A stretch of DNA of 64,000 nucleotides from Lytechinus variegatus (taxonomy: Eukaryota > Echinodermata > Echinoidea > Temnopleuroida > Toxopneustidae), in contig NC_054740.1 in the NCBI RefSeq assembly GCF_018143015.1, forward strand, positions 40,081,180 to 40,145,179, written 5' to 3'. How positions within the stretch are numbered: the stretch's first letter is position 1; every line of letters begins with the position of its first letter. Shown one piece after another: positions 22,991-61,545 of this stretch. Below the pieces are notes generated by a model. That model ran no database searches. It saw nothing but the letters and a program-made list of their open reading frames with translations, and had not been told where the DNA came from. The position numbers and the translations under genes are program-made.

Positions 22991-23205
22991 AGGGCTCGAC
23001 ATTAGCAGTGGCCCGGGGCAACCAAATATGAGAGTCGGGCCACCAAAATTTTGTAAAAGCCAACACTTGGTGGCCCGGTTGGGCTACCAAAGTTTTGATA
23101 AATGTAATGTTTTCTATTGTTTTAGGGCCACCAAAAATATGAAATTGATGATTTTGGTAGATTGTTTGGGCCACCAAGAAAAAAAGTTAGTGTGGAGCCT
23201 TGCAT
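22991..23205. repeat. Repeat with GGGCCACCAAAA motifs
   Basis: It starts AGGGCTCGACATTAGCAGTG and ends TTAGTGTGGAGCCT, imperfect inverted ends. The interior has several copies of GGCCACCAAAA or GGCAACCAAA. The frames over it (22905-23267 plus, 22989-23177 minus) are repeat-derived. Confidence 0.6.
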
Positions 23206-24016
23206 ACGTGATAAAATCCTTTTTAATGACACCATATATTTCAATGATAATCAGATTTCAAGAATGAGAATTTGAAATGATAATATTGATTGAAATTAAT
23301 TTTTAGGTATACCACATATATTCTTCTCCTGAGAACCAGATCATCCTCGTGAACACTTGTGGGAAATATGAGATTACTTTTGGGATATATTTGTAGTACC
23401 CCCCTCAAGGCAAGTCAATAGTATTATTTCCTGATTAATGAGCACATCATACAAGTATCTGTATTATTGAGAAATTAGGAGGAAATGGTTCTCCATCTGA
23501 ATACGGTACAAAGAAACATTTGAAAGACTATTAATTTTGATTTAAATTGCCTGGAAGGCAGTTCCTTCTCTTAACAAGTATTTTTTTTATTGTATGGTAT
23601 GAGTAACATTGTGAAAGATGCACACTTAAATGGTTCAGTGTAATACATCTTAATTAAAGGTTGAAAAACGTGATTTTTTTTTATTAAATCCCTTGTAAAC
23701 AATATTGAAATTTTAAGAATAAAATGTAAGTTGTCTAAATCTCAAACAATATAGCTGCCTTGTATTATTTTTGTTTTTTATGACTGGAACTAGATCCTGC
23801 TTTATGAACCTTGAAATTGTATATTATTATTATGATCCTTGATAAGTTATGTTTAAACATTTCTCTCATTGAAGATTTTTTTTCTTCTTTTCTTTATTTA
23901 GCTGGCACTCATCCATTCAAATTCGGTACACATATGTTAATTTCAGGCAAGGAATGTTTTCAATTGATTTGAAAGACGTTTGATGAAACAATGTTCAGGG
24001 CCTGTTTCATAAAGAG
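23206..24016. other. Intergenic, no gene recognised
   Basis: AT-rich sequence without a recognisable coding frame. The last part (CAGGGCCTGTTTCATAAAGAG) is the edge of another repeat, into which the TTAA element at 24021 has inserted. Confidence 0.4.
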
Positions 24017-24020
24017 TTAA

Positions 24021-24519
24021 AGGGGAAGTTCACCCTGACAAAAAGTTTATTGTAAAAATAATAGAAAAAATAATGAAGAATACTGCTGAAGTTTTGAGAA
24101 AAAATCATCAAAAAATTGAAAAGTTATTAGAATTTCAATTACTTGATTTGTGACGTCATATGCGAGCCGCATTCCTACAAAGCAAATGGTAAAAAAATCA
24201 ATGAAATGTAATTTTCTCACAAAATTGAAAATGGTTTTCACTGTACTTTTTGTATATCAATAGACGACTCATTTAACACCCGATCATGAATAGAAAACAA
24301 AATTAAGTCATCAGGAACCATGCAAAATTTGAAATTCATGCATTTTATATTACATAACATATGAGGCAGCTGCTCGTTTATGACGTCACAAATACAGAAA
24401 TTTGAACTCCAATAACTTTCTTAATCTTTAAAAGATTTTCCTCAAACCTTCACCAATATTTTTGTATTATTTTTTCTGCTATTTTTTCAACAAAGTTTTC
24501 TTCAGGGTGAACTTCCCCT
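24021..24519. mobile_element. TTAA-flanked MITE (AGGGGAAGTTCACCCTGA ends), short copy
   Basis: It has the same ends as the copy at 5958-7233 and is flanked by TTAA at 24017-24020 and 24520-24523. The arms pair over about 150 bp, and each carries a TGACGTCATA or TATGACGTCA word (near 24151 and 24380). It lacks the 780 bp nested insertion of the other copy, so it serves as the reference for that insertion. Confidence 0.92.
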
Positions 24520-24699
24520 TTAAGATTATTGTAAATTTGCTATTATTGCAACTACCATGGTGACATGACTAAAAAGCCAATCACAAATCCAGGTTTCCAT
24601 GGTAGTTTCTATGATGGCAAATTTACATTAATTGTATCTGTTTATGAAATTGGCTCAAAAGTGAGGTGTGTTGTGGAGAAGTTTCTAGACATATTTTAT

Positions 24700-24862
24700 T
24701 CTGTTTATTTATTCATTTATTTACTCATTTATTTATTTATTCAGTTATTTATTTTTGTATATTCATTTATTTTTCTATCTATTCATTCCTTTATGAATTC
24801 ATTGATTTATTCATTCATTTATTTATTTGTTTAGCTATTTATTCATTTATTTATTTTCAGCT
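24700..24862 (+). repeat. (ATTT/ATTC)n microsatellite
   Basis: The repeated ATTTATTT and ATTCATTT units give rise to two apparent frames rich in Leu, Ile, Phe and Tyr, which are artefacts. Confidence 0.9.
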
Positions 24863-25079
24863 CGTGGGTTGGATGGCCCTCTTCAGCCACAGGCTATTCC
24901 AGTAAACAAAATATACAAACATACTATACTAAAAACATAGATCAACAAAAAATATTGCATTAAAATAAAAATAAAAAAGGTACCTACAACTTGTTTAACG
25001 AAAAATAAATAAAATGACTGGGAAAAAAAAAACTAATGGGAAATGATGGTAGATAATTGAGAGAAGTGCAAAGTGGCTT

Positions 25080-25410
25080 GAGTAGATGAAAAAGAAAGAG
25101 GGAGATGAGAGAGAGGAAAAGAGAGTCGAGGAAAGGTAGAGAGAATAAAAAGATAGAAGGAGAGAGGGGTGAAGGGAAAGATGAGGAGGGGTTGAAGAGA
25201 GAGAGGAAAGGGAAAGGGGAGAAGAAAGGAAAAGAGTATGAAAAAGAAAAATAATACAAGGGGTGTGGAGAGAAGTAAAACGATACAGTGAAGAGTCTAG
25301 AAGAAAAAGGTGACGGAAATAAAATTAAGGGGGAAAAGAAATGTATTTCGGAGGGGGGGGGGGGGGCAGAGATCAGGAAGAGAGAAATCTGAAGGTAAAA
25401 GCAAAAGAGC
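25080..25410. repeat. Purine-rich tract and G-run
   Basis: The plus strand is almost entirely A and G, with GAGAGAGG and GAAAAGAGAG words, ending in a G-run near 25353-25366. The long minus-strand frame rich in Ser, Phe and Pro (25448-24984) is an artefact of this composition. Confidence 0.85.
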
Positions 25411-25497
25411 CACAGGACAGGTTTAAGAACAAGAACAGTGTAAAACAATACATATGTTTATATATATATGTGTATACATTCGCATTTCTACAGTATG

Positions 25498-25632
25498 GGG
25501 CCGCGGAATGGTTTACAAGGGGGGGGGGGCTGACCATGCAAAAAATCACAATCGTGTGGTCATTTCCCCCCTTTTTTTCTTGGTTTGGGAAAAAAGGGGG
25601 GCTGAAGCCCCCGTCCCCTGCTTCCACGGCCC
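25498..25632. mobile_element. Short MITE with GGGGCCGCGGAA ends
   Basis: The left end GGGGCCGCGGAA pairs with the right end TTCCACGGCCCC over about 135 bp. The interior carries G-runs and the palindromic block GGGGGGCTGAAGCCCCC. It is followed by a (TA)n run at about 25656-25690. Confidence 0.65.
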
Positions 25633-25652
25633 CTGAGAATGTTTTGTATATA

Positions 25653-25690
<38 letters not shown>

Positions 25691-26020
25691 AGAAGTCACT
25701 GAATAGGAGGCAAGTAAATTAATGAAAACAAATCGGACACAGGGAATTTGGGAATTCATTGTTCCAACACAAAATAATAACTTTGTCGACTTTTCCAAAA
25801 ATAATACTTTGAATTATATTTTTCTTTCATGAAAATATCTAGCAATATGTTATAATTATATCAATATTGTATTTTGATCACCACCACAAGGATGTAAAGA
25901 GGCAGTAAAACAAATTATAAACAACGGCAGTATATTCTTGATATTTCTATGATGAATTGCAAGAGCTATCCCTTTTATACACTTGTCACAATTTCCTCAC
26001 CAATTGCCAAATTATTGAGA

Positions 26021-26209
26021 GGGGAGGTGCCGTGGCCGAGTGGTCTAAGGCGCCTGGCTATATACAAAGAAAGTCCGGGGTTCAATCCCGGCCACGGCAC
26101 CTATATCCGTGAGCAACGCATTCAATGTACAATGCTCTTTTACTTTCAAATAAATGGAAATGCTATGTGCATTATTGGTAACTTGGTGTGCACTTAAAAA
26201 AAAAAAAAA
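26021..26209 (+). mobile_element. tRNA-derived SINE with poly-A tail and 12 bp target-site duplication
   Basis: The head at 26027-26101 is tRNA-like. It has an acceptor GTGCCGT pairing with ACGGCAC, a Leu/Ser-type D-arm GGCCGAGTGGTCTAAGGC and a TpsiC arm CCGGGGTTCAATCCCGG. It is only about 75 bp long, the anticodon stem does not pair, and the B-box has lost one base, so it is not a working tRNA gene. A unique body of about 95 bp and a run of A follow. The insertion is flanked by AAATTATTGAGA at 26009-26020 and 26210-26221, an exact 12 bp duplication as left by LINE-mediated retroposition. Confidence 0.92.
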
Positions 26210-26221
26210 AAATTATTGAGA

Positions 26222-26930
26222 TTTTCATAAAAATTATGCATGAAATAGTGATGTAATTTTTTTAAAAATAATATTTGAATTTGAAAATTCTTCTCAAATT
26301 TTACCCCCGATTTTGCCATCCATATTTTCTCCATTTTTTGTTTTCATTCGCATAAATAATTTTTTATTCATTTTGAAGAATAATGTCTGCATGCACTGAC
26401 TATTTCTGTTTCTGATAATTCCCCAGGGGATGAAGACTATTAGAAATCATTCTTATGTTTGGTTGATCTAATGCTCGGTGGTCCCTATATAACCACTAGC
26501 GTACCTAACGGGGGGGGGGGGGGGTGCAGGGGTCGGCCCCGCTCCCCCTTGACAAGTCACAACTGATCCAGGGGACGTGCCCCCCCTTTGAGAAGCCAAA
26601 TGAGTTTGTAACGTGTGAATGAAATGAAAACACAAACGTGTGCCCCCTCTTTTGAACCTGAAGACCTTTTTTTTTTGCTTGTCAATTTTTTTATGGTAAG
26701 AATTTTTTTTTGAAGACCTTTTTTTTTGGGGGGGGTTGCCAATTTTTTTCGCGGATGAAATATATACTCCAAAAATTTGCCCCCCTTTTGGAAAATCCTA
26801 GGCCAATGTCCCTATAACTATACTGCTTTCTCTCCAGATTCAAATGTTTTTACAAGAATTCTAATATATATCTATTCATCATTCATTAATCGTTTGACGT
26901 ATGCTCACATAATGATAGATAAATAGATAT
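26222..26930. other. Intergenic, with a G/C-homopolymer repeat near 26500-26800
   Basis: No gene was recognised. From about 26500 the sequence has long G-runs (CGTACCTAACGGGGGG) and GGTCGGCCCCGCTCCCCC, followed by T-runs, resembling a degraded repeat. Confidence 0.4.
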
Positions 26931-26933
26931 ATA

Positions 26934-27080
26934 GGGCATTTTGACGGTAATTTCACGGTAACTGACGTGACACGGCACAATTTATGATTATCTCTAAAAC
27001 AAATCATTATTTTGTTTTTAGATATAATCACGTAAAAGCCATATTGTGCAGTGTAATGTCAGTTACCGTGAAAATGCCCC
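26934..27080. mobile_element. Short MITE inserted in a GATA microsatellite
   Basis: The left end GGGCATTTTGACGGTAATTT and the right end CAGTTACCGTGAAAATGCCC are inverted. The inner CACGGTAACTGAC block also pairs. GATA-type repeats flank it on both sides, so it appears to have landed in the microsatellite. Confidence 0.75.
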
Positions 27081-27094
27081 TAGATGGATGGTCA

Positions 27095-27111
27095 CGGTAT
27101 AGAGATAGACG

Positions 27112-27149
<38 letters not shown>

Positions 27150-27412
27150 TATACAGACAGACAGATAGATGGATGGATGGATGGATGGATAGATAGATAG
27201 ACAGACAGACAGACAGATAGATAGATAGACGGATAGATAGACAGATCGATAGATAGATAGACAGACATACGGCAGACATACAGACAGACAGACAGATAGA
27301 TAGATAGATGGATGGATGGATACATGTAGATAGATAGATAGACAGATAGATGGATGGATGGATACATGTAGATAGCCTATAGATAGACAGACAGACAGAT
27401 AGATAGATAGGG
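27095..27412 (+). repeat. (GATA)n/(GACA)n/(GGAT)n compound microsatellite
   Basis: GATA, GACA and GGAT units alternate for about 320 bp. The minus-strand frames of Leu, Ser, Ile, Tyr and Cys are artefacts. Confidence 0.95.
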
Positions 27413-27829
27413 TTATAGATATCTAAATCTTCTTATATTTCAAACTGACGAAGTTTTAGTGTCGTTGGTGTTTGGGTTACTACTTTTCTCTTCTTTCATT
27501 ATCCATGCACCTTCCAAACCGGGCTACCAAACCAATTTTTTTTTCTTGGTAAAAAAAAAAAATTAAGCCTATATAACGGGGCTATGATACTGACATGTAA
27601 TGTATGCCGGCATGTATGTGAGAGTAAAAATGCTTGATTTCTGATCCAAAAGAAATCTGAAGTATTGTAAAACCTTACCGAATGAAATGGAAATGTTGGT
27701 AAGTCATGATTCATCACAACTTTCTAAATCTTATGAAAAAGTTGATTGGGGGTGTGTCGGTTCTACATGCATGGCATGTGAGTAATGCACAGATCGAGGG
27801 ATTTAAACCTTGCGCCCTCCTCTTCTCAT

Positions 27830-28321
27830 AGCTCTTCTCACGAGCGTTGCCCTCATTGGTCGAATGTCAAGTTACTTCCGGTATATCCCACGCAATTACA
27901 TTTACGAAGCGATAATTTATCCAGATTCTTTCCTTAATATTATCCATATATAATGATTATTCGCTTTCATTCATTGATAAAGGCCTATCTGTATTTTCAA
28001 TTGATTATTTTATCGACTAATGAATTCAATCAATCAATTATCTGACCAATCAAAATTTGCGATCTGACTCGGTATTTGCGAAAATCTGCTCTTACGCATG
28101 CGCAAATGGTACTCCATGTTGTTATTTACTAGATCGAGAGAGAGCGAGAGAGAACGTGCAGGTTTTCGCGAGAGGAAAAAAAAAGGTTATCGGGTTCAAG
28201 CTAGTTTTCTCATCCGAGTTCTTCGGCCAAAATGTCGGCACAAGTTTCACGATGTTTTACAAGTAAATTCTCACGAAACCGATTTTTAAACTAACTAACA
28301 ATCATTCCTGAAAACAAGATC

Positions 28322-28324
<3 letters not shown>
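27830..28324 (+). promoter_or_regulatory. Probable Sfmbt promoter and first exon
   Basis: A CG-richer stretch holds CTCATTGGTC (inverted CCAAT) near 27851, ACTTCCGGT (ETS-type) near 27876, ACGCATGCGCAAA (NRF-1-type) near 28093 and a GAGAGAGCGAGAGAG run near 28136. It ends in ACAAGATCATG followed by gtgagt, a strong donor with the junction at 28324/28325. The last three exon bases are ATG, and the next exon found (36605) is open from its first base. A short upstream frame, starting MSAQVSRCF near 28231, ends before this ATG. Transcription start and exon limits are inferred. Confidence 0.5.
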
Positions 28325-55731
<27,407 letters not shown>

Positions 55732-56054
55732 TAGTCAAGTACTAGAGACCCTCGTATTGTCATACATGTACTCTCAGTTTTGTTTTTAGGAAGTTTTCTG
55801 AAGTGTTTCATGAAGTATCTTGCTATTGATTCGCACTCACTAATTTGTTCTCAGCCAATCGGATGGAAGGATTTCAGTAGCTTTTAACAGCTTGTTAGTG
55901 AAAATCACTGAGGGTTTGTTTCATGAAACAGCTTGTCAGTGGTTTTCACTGACTAAATTGTCCTGAGCCAAATTTTATTTTTTGTCACAACCCTGGTTGG
56001 TAGGGTGGGGCAATTTAGCTTTAATAGTTTGACCCTCCTATATGCCTCCTACTC

Positions 56055-56903
56055 CTGGGCTGTGTCTTTTAAAGAGTTACGATTGATCCAATCAATCAGA
56101 GCTATGGAAAGCCAGTTAAAGGGGAATCCAGCCTTGGCCATAAAATGTTGTGTTGGGAAGGAGAAAAATAAATTAAACAGAATGGTGAAAGTTTGAAAGA
56201 AATCGGACAAGCAATAAGAAAGTTATAGCTGCTTTAAAATTGAGATCACTAATACTATGTAGATTTCAAATTGGCAAATTATTATGACAAGGGGCAAGGA
56301 CAACTTTCCCAAAGGCCATGCACTTTATTATCAGGGACTCAGTACTCATTCCCCTGGGGCAGTAATCTACATTGTAAATATAACCCAGGTAGTATATCGT
56401 TTTATGTCCTCATGAAAGAAAAATATAATTTGAAATAAAACTTTTGGGAAAAATTACATTTTAGCCATAATATGTATTGGAGTACATGGAAGAGTAGTCC
56501 TTGCCTTACATCACTATGACATCCCATATGCGGCCAATCTGAAGTCTCCATGGGTATAGTGATTACCAATATTTACAACTTTTAAAAATTCATAACTTTC
56601 TTGTTGTTTGTCCAATATTGTTCAAACTTTCACCTATCAACTTGTCTGATTTTTCCTTCCTTATAAAAGCAAGTTTTTATTTGGGTTGGATTCCCCTTTA
56701 AGTCAACATATGAAATGCATGTTTGTTCAAAATTTGTTCTAGATATGAATGTATATCTATAAATTCATTGATTTCTTGACAAGTTGGTGTGTTCTCCTTT
56801 GTTTACAAAAGGACAAATTTCCTGGAGAAAAAATTGACGCTGATGGATTTCCGTAGAGTTACGATTGACTGGATCAATCGTAACTCTTTGTAAGGTGAGG
56901 CCC
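56055..56903 (+). mobile_element. CTTACAAAGAGTTG foldback, copy D, split by a TTAA MITE
   Basis: The left part (TTTAAAGAGTTACGATTGAT to AACTATGGAAAGCCAG-like sequence) stops at 56115. The right part resumes at 56698 with GTCAACATATGAAATGCATG and ends TCGTAACTCTTTGTAAGGTG. In intact copies GCCAGCAA...GTCAACAT is continuous, so the element at 56120-56697 interrupted this copy. It starts about 320 bp after the Sfmbt stop codon. Confidence 0.85.
56120..56697. mobile_element. TTAA-flanked MITE, second family (AGGGGAATCCAGCC ends)
   Basis: The left end AGGGGAATCCAGCC and the right end GGTTGGATTCCCCT are inverted. TTAA flanks both sides (56116-56119 and 56698-56701). The sequence differs from the AGGGGAAGTTCACCC family apart from the shared AGGGGAA tip and TTAA target, so the two probably use the same kind of transposase. 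It contains AATAAA near 56166. Confidence 0.9.
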
Positions 56904-59900
56904 AGTTCAATATTGGTGCTGAAAATGAGTATCATGATGTGGCAGCTGGACAGTCCACAGGCATTGCTAGCCTAACCTCCGATGTAGCTGTAGGAGTCTG
57001 GTGCTTGTTTATTCTAACTGCACATTGTCTGACTGAGGGAGTATCACAAGAAAATATTGGCAATCAATTGCAACTTTCTTATGAAAACTTGCAATTGACA
57101 TACCCGCTGTTGATTTTCACTTCTTATAACAAGAAGCAGACCATTCAATCAAGTGTAAATTTGCCCAGAGTTATGATTGATTCTTTTGACCCCAAAATTC
57201 ACTCGCAATTGATTGCAAGTTAATTGCAAGGCCTCATAATCAATCTCTCTTCTTCTTGCATTCGTCCACACTCTATGAAATCATTGTTTGAAATTTAAAA
57301 AAAAATGGACATAAAGGCCTGTCGGTAACACTTTTCCAATCATAAAAAGGAAATTTTTTTATTTCAGTTTTATAAAGGAAATGGAATCTACATGTATGAA
57401 TTTTGGCTTGAAACAGAATTGGCATTGGATTCGTACATGAAAGTACAATTTTGAGTGATTTGGGGTCTGGTATATTCTTGAAAAATGCTACGTATATTTG
57501 GGAACATTTACCTGGGGTATCACAAATTTGGTTTCAAATGTTGCTTGAGACTTGGAAGAAAAATATCATGAAATCTTATTGCAATTTTGACTCATTGGGC
57601 AAAACATAAAGGAAGGGGGAGGAAGGGCCTCTCAGTCCAGTCCCCCAACCTCCTTGGCCTACTTTGGATTAACTTACACTCTGGCATGAACAAATCTTAT
57701 TCACAGAGCTAGACCGTTTCTTATCAAGGCTTCATAGGCAATGCTTATACCCCGTGGATCAAATACACATGTATTTGTCTCATGAGACGACATGTATGTC
57801 ACATGCGATGCCTTCAAGATATGAACTAAAGAGCTTACTTGGACAAAGCATATTTTGTTTGATCATATTGTTGTTCATATTTAGAGATTGATTTGTAACC
57901 ATGAATTTTCCAATTACTCCCTTGGACGAGTTTGTTTTCTTGCAATTTAAAGATGCTGAAAATTAGATCAGTTTGATAATAAAAAAAAAATGATTACCGG
58001 TATGTGTTTTAACGTATCAAAAACATTTCAATGCTGCGACTTTGAAGGTCTTCACAAGTTGCCAAAGTTGGTGTATACATGTATGTTCTCATTTGCAAAG
58101 TTCTTGAGTGGAGTAGTTGTTTGTGTATTGGTGCATACTTGTATTCCAGCTGGTTATATTTGCATTGTGGTTTGTATGCCCCTGCCCTCTGTAGGGCCTT
58201 TCTTGGTCTCGTGTGTGACCGAAATTTTGAAAAACCTCAACTTTAATTAGTTAATTCGACTTTAATTAGATCTAAAAATAGATTTAGTAATTGATAACTA
58301 ATTATGATGATTTTGAAAGTCTAATTTAATTTTTAAATTCACAGGAATTTCAAAATGAAAGTAAACTTTCAAAATCATGCTTCTCTGAAGGCTCACACGT
58401 GACCCACATTTTTGACCTCTAACCATGAACCTGCATATTGGAGATAGCATAAAAAATTCCAAATGAAAGCCGATTAATTATGTTTGATAATGTTATATAA
58501 CCTTTGCATTACTAAATTGCCCTGTAGATGGTTGATGGCGGCATTTGTTTCTGGATAGTCTACCCGTCTGTGCATCACGCTTTTGTTCTCTTGATAACAA
58601 AAGAACTGTTCGACGGATCAGTTTCAAACTTGGTCCAACAGTGCCCATGGGAGTGGCAATATTAGGGTCATGAGGTCAAAAGTCACAGAGGTCGTCATAT
58701 ACATTACTATATCTCATTCTCACAAAACCTGAAGTATCGTTTTGAGAGATCAACTTCGGACTATGCTCATCTTTGTTTATTGGAGAGAAAATAATCTTTG
58801 TGTTGATTGGGGTCAAAAGTCAGTGGTCACGAAGGTCATTTTGAAATTTTAGAGATTGATTGTGTAATATGTTCCTGATCAGGCAATGATAGAGGCATAC
58901 GTTTCTACATATGAGAATCCATCTACTATAAACTAGTTGGTCAGCGGTTCTATTATACTTTATTATAAGTCAGATTGCAGTGGCTCTTTTATACAATGTT
59001 ATACTCAATAGTATATTTACATAGTATGTAGATCATTTTATATCCTACAGAAACGAAATCTTCTATAGTGATTGGTTCAAACAGCATCATGTGACCAAAC
59101 AGACATGTATTCTAGCTACATGTATGCCATTGAAATCATACGCCCACTTCTCTGTGACATCAATGATGGAAAAGTGCACTTTTCCCTCGTGATGTCACAG
59201 ATCATGCAATCTCTCGAACGCACCGTTCGGCGAGGTGTCTCCACCACATAAGTCCACCGAAGGGACGGCTCAGGCGCTAATCCGTGTCCGCTAAGCACGT
59301 GGCTTAAGGAAAAGTAGGTCATCTGGCACAGCGTGTTATCTATATTTTGGTTCAGATTTAAAAAAAGGATGATCTACAAGTACAATATCTAGATTACCAA
59401 GATCTATTGTTCTAACTTATTTTGAGTAGGATATAAAACAAATATACCAGGCCTTTATTTTGAAAGTATCGAGGGAAGTATTCATCCTCGTTTGTAATGG
59501 CAAATTACTTTTCCCTCGGGGGCTTTGCCCCTCGGGGGAAAAATAGAAATGCCAGTCCAACCTCAGACAAACAATTCCCACTATAATTACTCAAAGCCTG
59601 GTATGTTTGTATAATATACACCTCAGCCTCTTAAGTCAGAATATGTGATCAGTAGATCATACTGTTGTGATTTTACTATTTTACCAAAGTTAGTCTACCA
59701 TTTTTAGTTCAGGCCTTTTAACCAAAATTCCCTCTTTTTTGCAGAGATCATATTTATTTTATCCTTTCTTTCTTTTCTGACACCCGCACATTATTGTTCG
59801 AGACATTTGACCATTTTATTTCCTTTTGTATGTTGTTCCCATGTTTTTATTTAACGAGATATGAAGTATTTTAACACTTATTTGTGTGCCACATGATATT

Positions 59901-61002
59901 ATCCGTTCATAAGTTAACCAAACGCCTAACCTATACACCAAATATTCATTTTTGTTGGCATACTATGCGTGCTAAGTATCCGACTTGAACTTATTTTCCC
60001 CGTACCTCTCATTTGAAAGTCCAAATTCTTGGCCACAGGTCAGCTTAAACAATCTTGCCAAAAACAATACCCTTGCATGTACATTTTTTTTTAATAATTT
60101 TTTTTTGTCTATGCATATGATTTTTAAAAACCTTTGATAAAAGTCCTGATTATGCACACCGTAGAGAAGCTTTAATTTCCCTTGTGTACAAACTTTTGCG
60201 AAACACATCGTTTAGTTCTGCTTAACACCCCATTTGTTGTCTTGTACAGCAAATCTAATTTTATATATTTTTTTTCCAAATGGTGATTCCTCTGGACATG
60301 TTTTGCATTTTGTGTTGAATTCAATGATAAGGTTGGTCTGGCACAGTAATTTTTGATAGGATAAAGAATTGACTTGGAAAATTTAAACCACTTTTAAAAA
60401 TAGCATTTTGACATCTTAGTGTTTGAAGCTTGTAACTGTTCACCCTTCAATTCAAGTGTTCTTTTTTCCCCTGAAACCATGTTCAATGTATGAATCTCAT
60501 ACCTGTAGTATAAACGATATGTGGTATAAGTATTTTATAAAATATCCATACATTTCATGCTTGCTGGTATTATGAATAAAATGTTGAATTGATCTATAAA
60601 TTGAGGTGCCCAAGATTTAGCTGTCTAACAAAGCTCTGGATGTGGTAATCTGAAAATTTCTACTGTAGCGTCACTCTGAATGAGCTTATGAGGTACTGTA
60701 CCCGATCACCATTCTGCGTTAATGCCAAATAAAGATCATTTAGTTAAGTCCTTAAAACATCCACTGAAACATGTTTTTAATGTTCTATTTCCACACCATA
60801 GAATGTACATGTTCATACAATGTAGTAAATTACTAGTAATGAATTGGAATGATGACAGACAATTATAACAGATTAACAAAAACTGTTAATAAAGACATGC
60901 ATATTGGACCTTCATTGGCCACACATTTGGCTTGACATAGTCCTCACATGTTAGCTTGTCATAGTCTTTGAGGTAATATTATAGCCCATTCTCCTGTTCA
61001 GG

Positions 61003-61160
61003 GGGCGTTTCATGAAAGGACTTGTCAGACGTTTTATCCAACAAGTCCTATTTTATCTGACAGTTACCATAGTAACAGTACCTCTCAGCCAATCAACATC
61101 AGAGAAAGATGTCAGATCTGACAACTTGTCGGATGAAAATGTTGATGAAACACTACCCAG
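61003..61160. mobile_element. Short MITE with GTTTCATGAAAGGACTTGTC ends
   Basis: The left end GGGGGCGTTTCATGAAAGGA is imperfectly inverted to the right end TGTTGATGAAACACTACCC. The inner GACTTGTCAGACGTTTTATC and GACAACTTGTCGGATGAAAA blocks pair as well. It is non-coding. A similar GTTTCATGAAACAGCTTGTC word is at 55919. Confidence 0.75.
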
Positions 61161-61469
61161 ATGTATGAACACCCCCACGCCATTGGCACCAAAAGGTGGA
61201 CCTGTAGCCACTGTTATTGTTATTATTATTAATTAGGGATCTCTAAGGGAGACAAAATTGAAATAATAAAATTGATCATGGAATTACCTTCATTCAATAT
61301 GATCACCGATTGGATATGATATTATTGTCTCTTTAGTGAGGCTTTGGCCATGCTTTGATCATTGATCAGCATGCATTCACAAAAAAATACCATGTTATTC
61401 CTTTCTTTGGAACAACGTCTTTGAATGAGTCTACTGTTGACGGAATCATTTGCAGATTAGTGTACTAGC

Positions 61470-61545
61470 ACATTAATAATAATAATAATATTCCGCATTT
61501 ATATAGCGCTTAATACATCGGAACGACGTCTCTAAGCGCTTGATT
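61470..61545 (-). repeat. SINE tail fragment with (AAT)n
   Basis: The minus strand reads AAGCGCTTAGAGACGTCGTT, TAAGCGCTATATAAATGCGG and then an ATT repeat. This is the 3' tail typical of the family A SINE type. The head is absent. Confidence 0.6.

Larger units (their letters stand above)
55732..60900 (+). other. Sfmbt 3' UTR and downstream sequence
   Basis: No coding gene was recognised. AATAAA hexamers lie near 56166, 56435 (both near or in a MITE), 60574, 60727 and 60890; which one is used cannot be decided from sequence. A hairpin-like TTTTCCCTCGGGGGCTTTGC/CCCTCGGGGGAAAA lies at about 59509-59550. Repeat fragments related to the intron 8 MITE occur at 57400-57560. Confidence 0.45.

Noticed and set aside
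22905..23267. 120-codon plus-strand frame
   Set aside because: It covers the GGGCCACCAAAA repeat, with an overlapping minus-strand frame; repeat-derived.
24984..25448. 154-codon minus-strand frame rich in Ser, Phe and Pro
   Set aside because: The plus strand is an almost pure purine tract, so stops are depleted on both strands; no family resemblance.
26027..26101. Functional tRNA-Leu or tRNA-Ser gene
   Set aside because: Too short for a class II tRNA, anticodon stem does not pair, B-box is one base short, and the unit has a SINE body, poly-A tail and target duplication.
27028..27367. Minus-strand frames of Leu, Ser, Ile, Tyr and Cys
   Set aside because: Translation of the GATA/GACA microsatellite.
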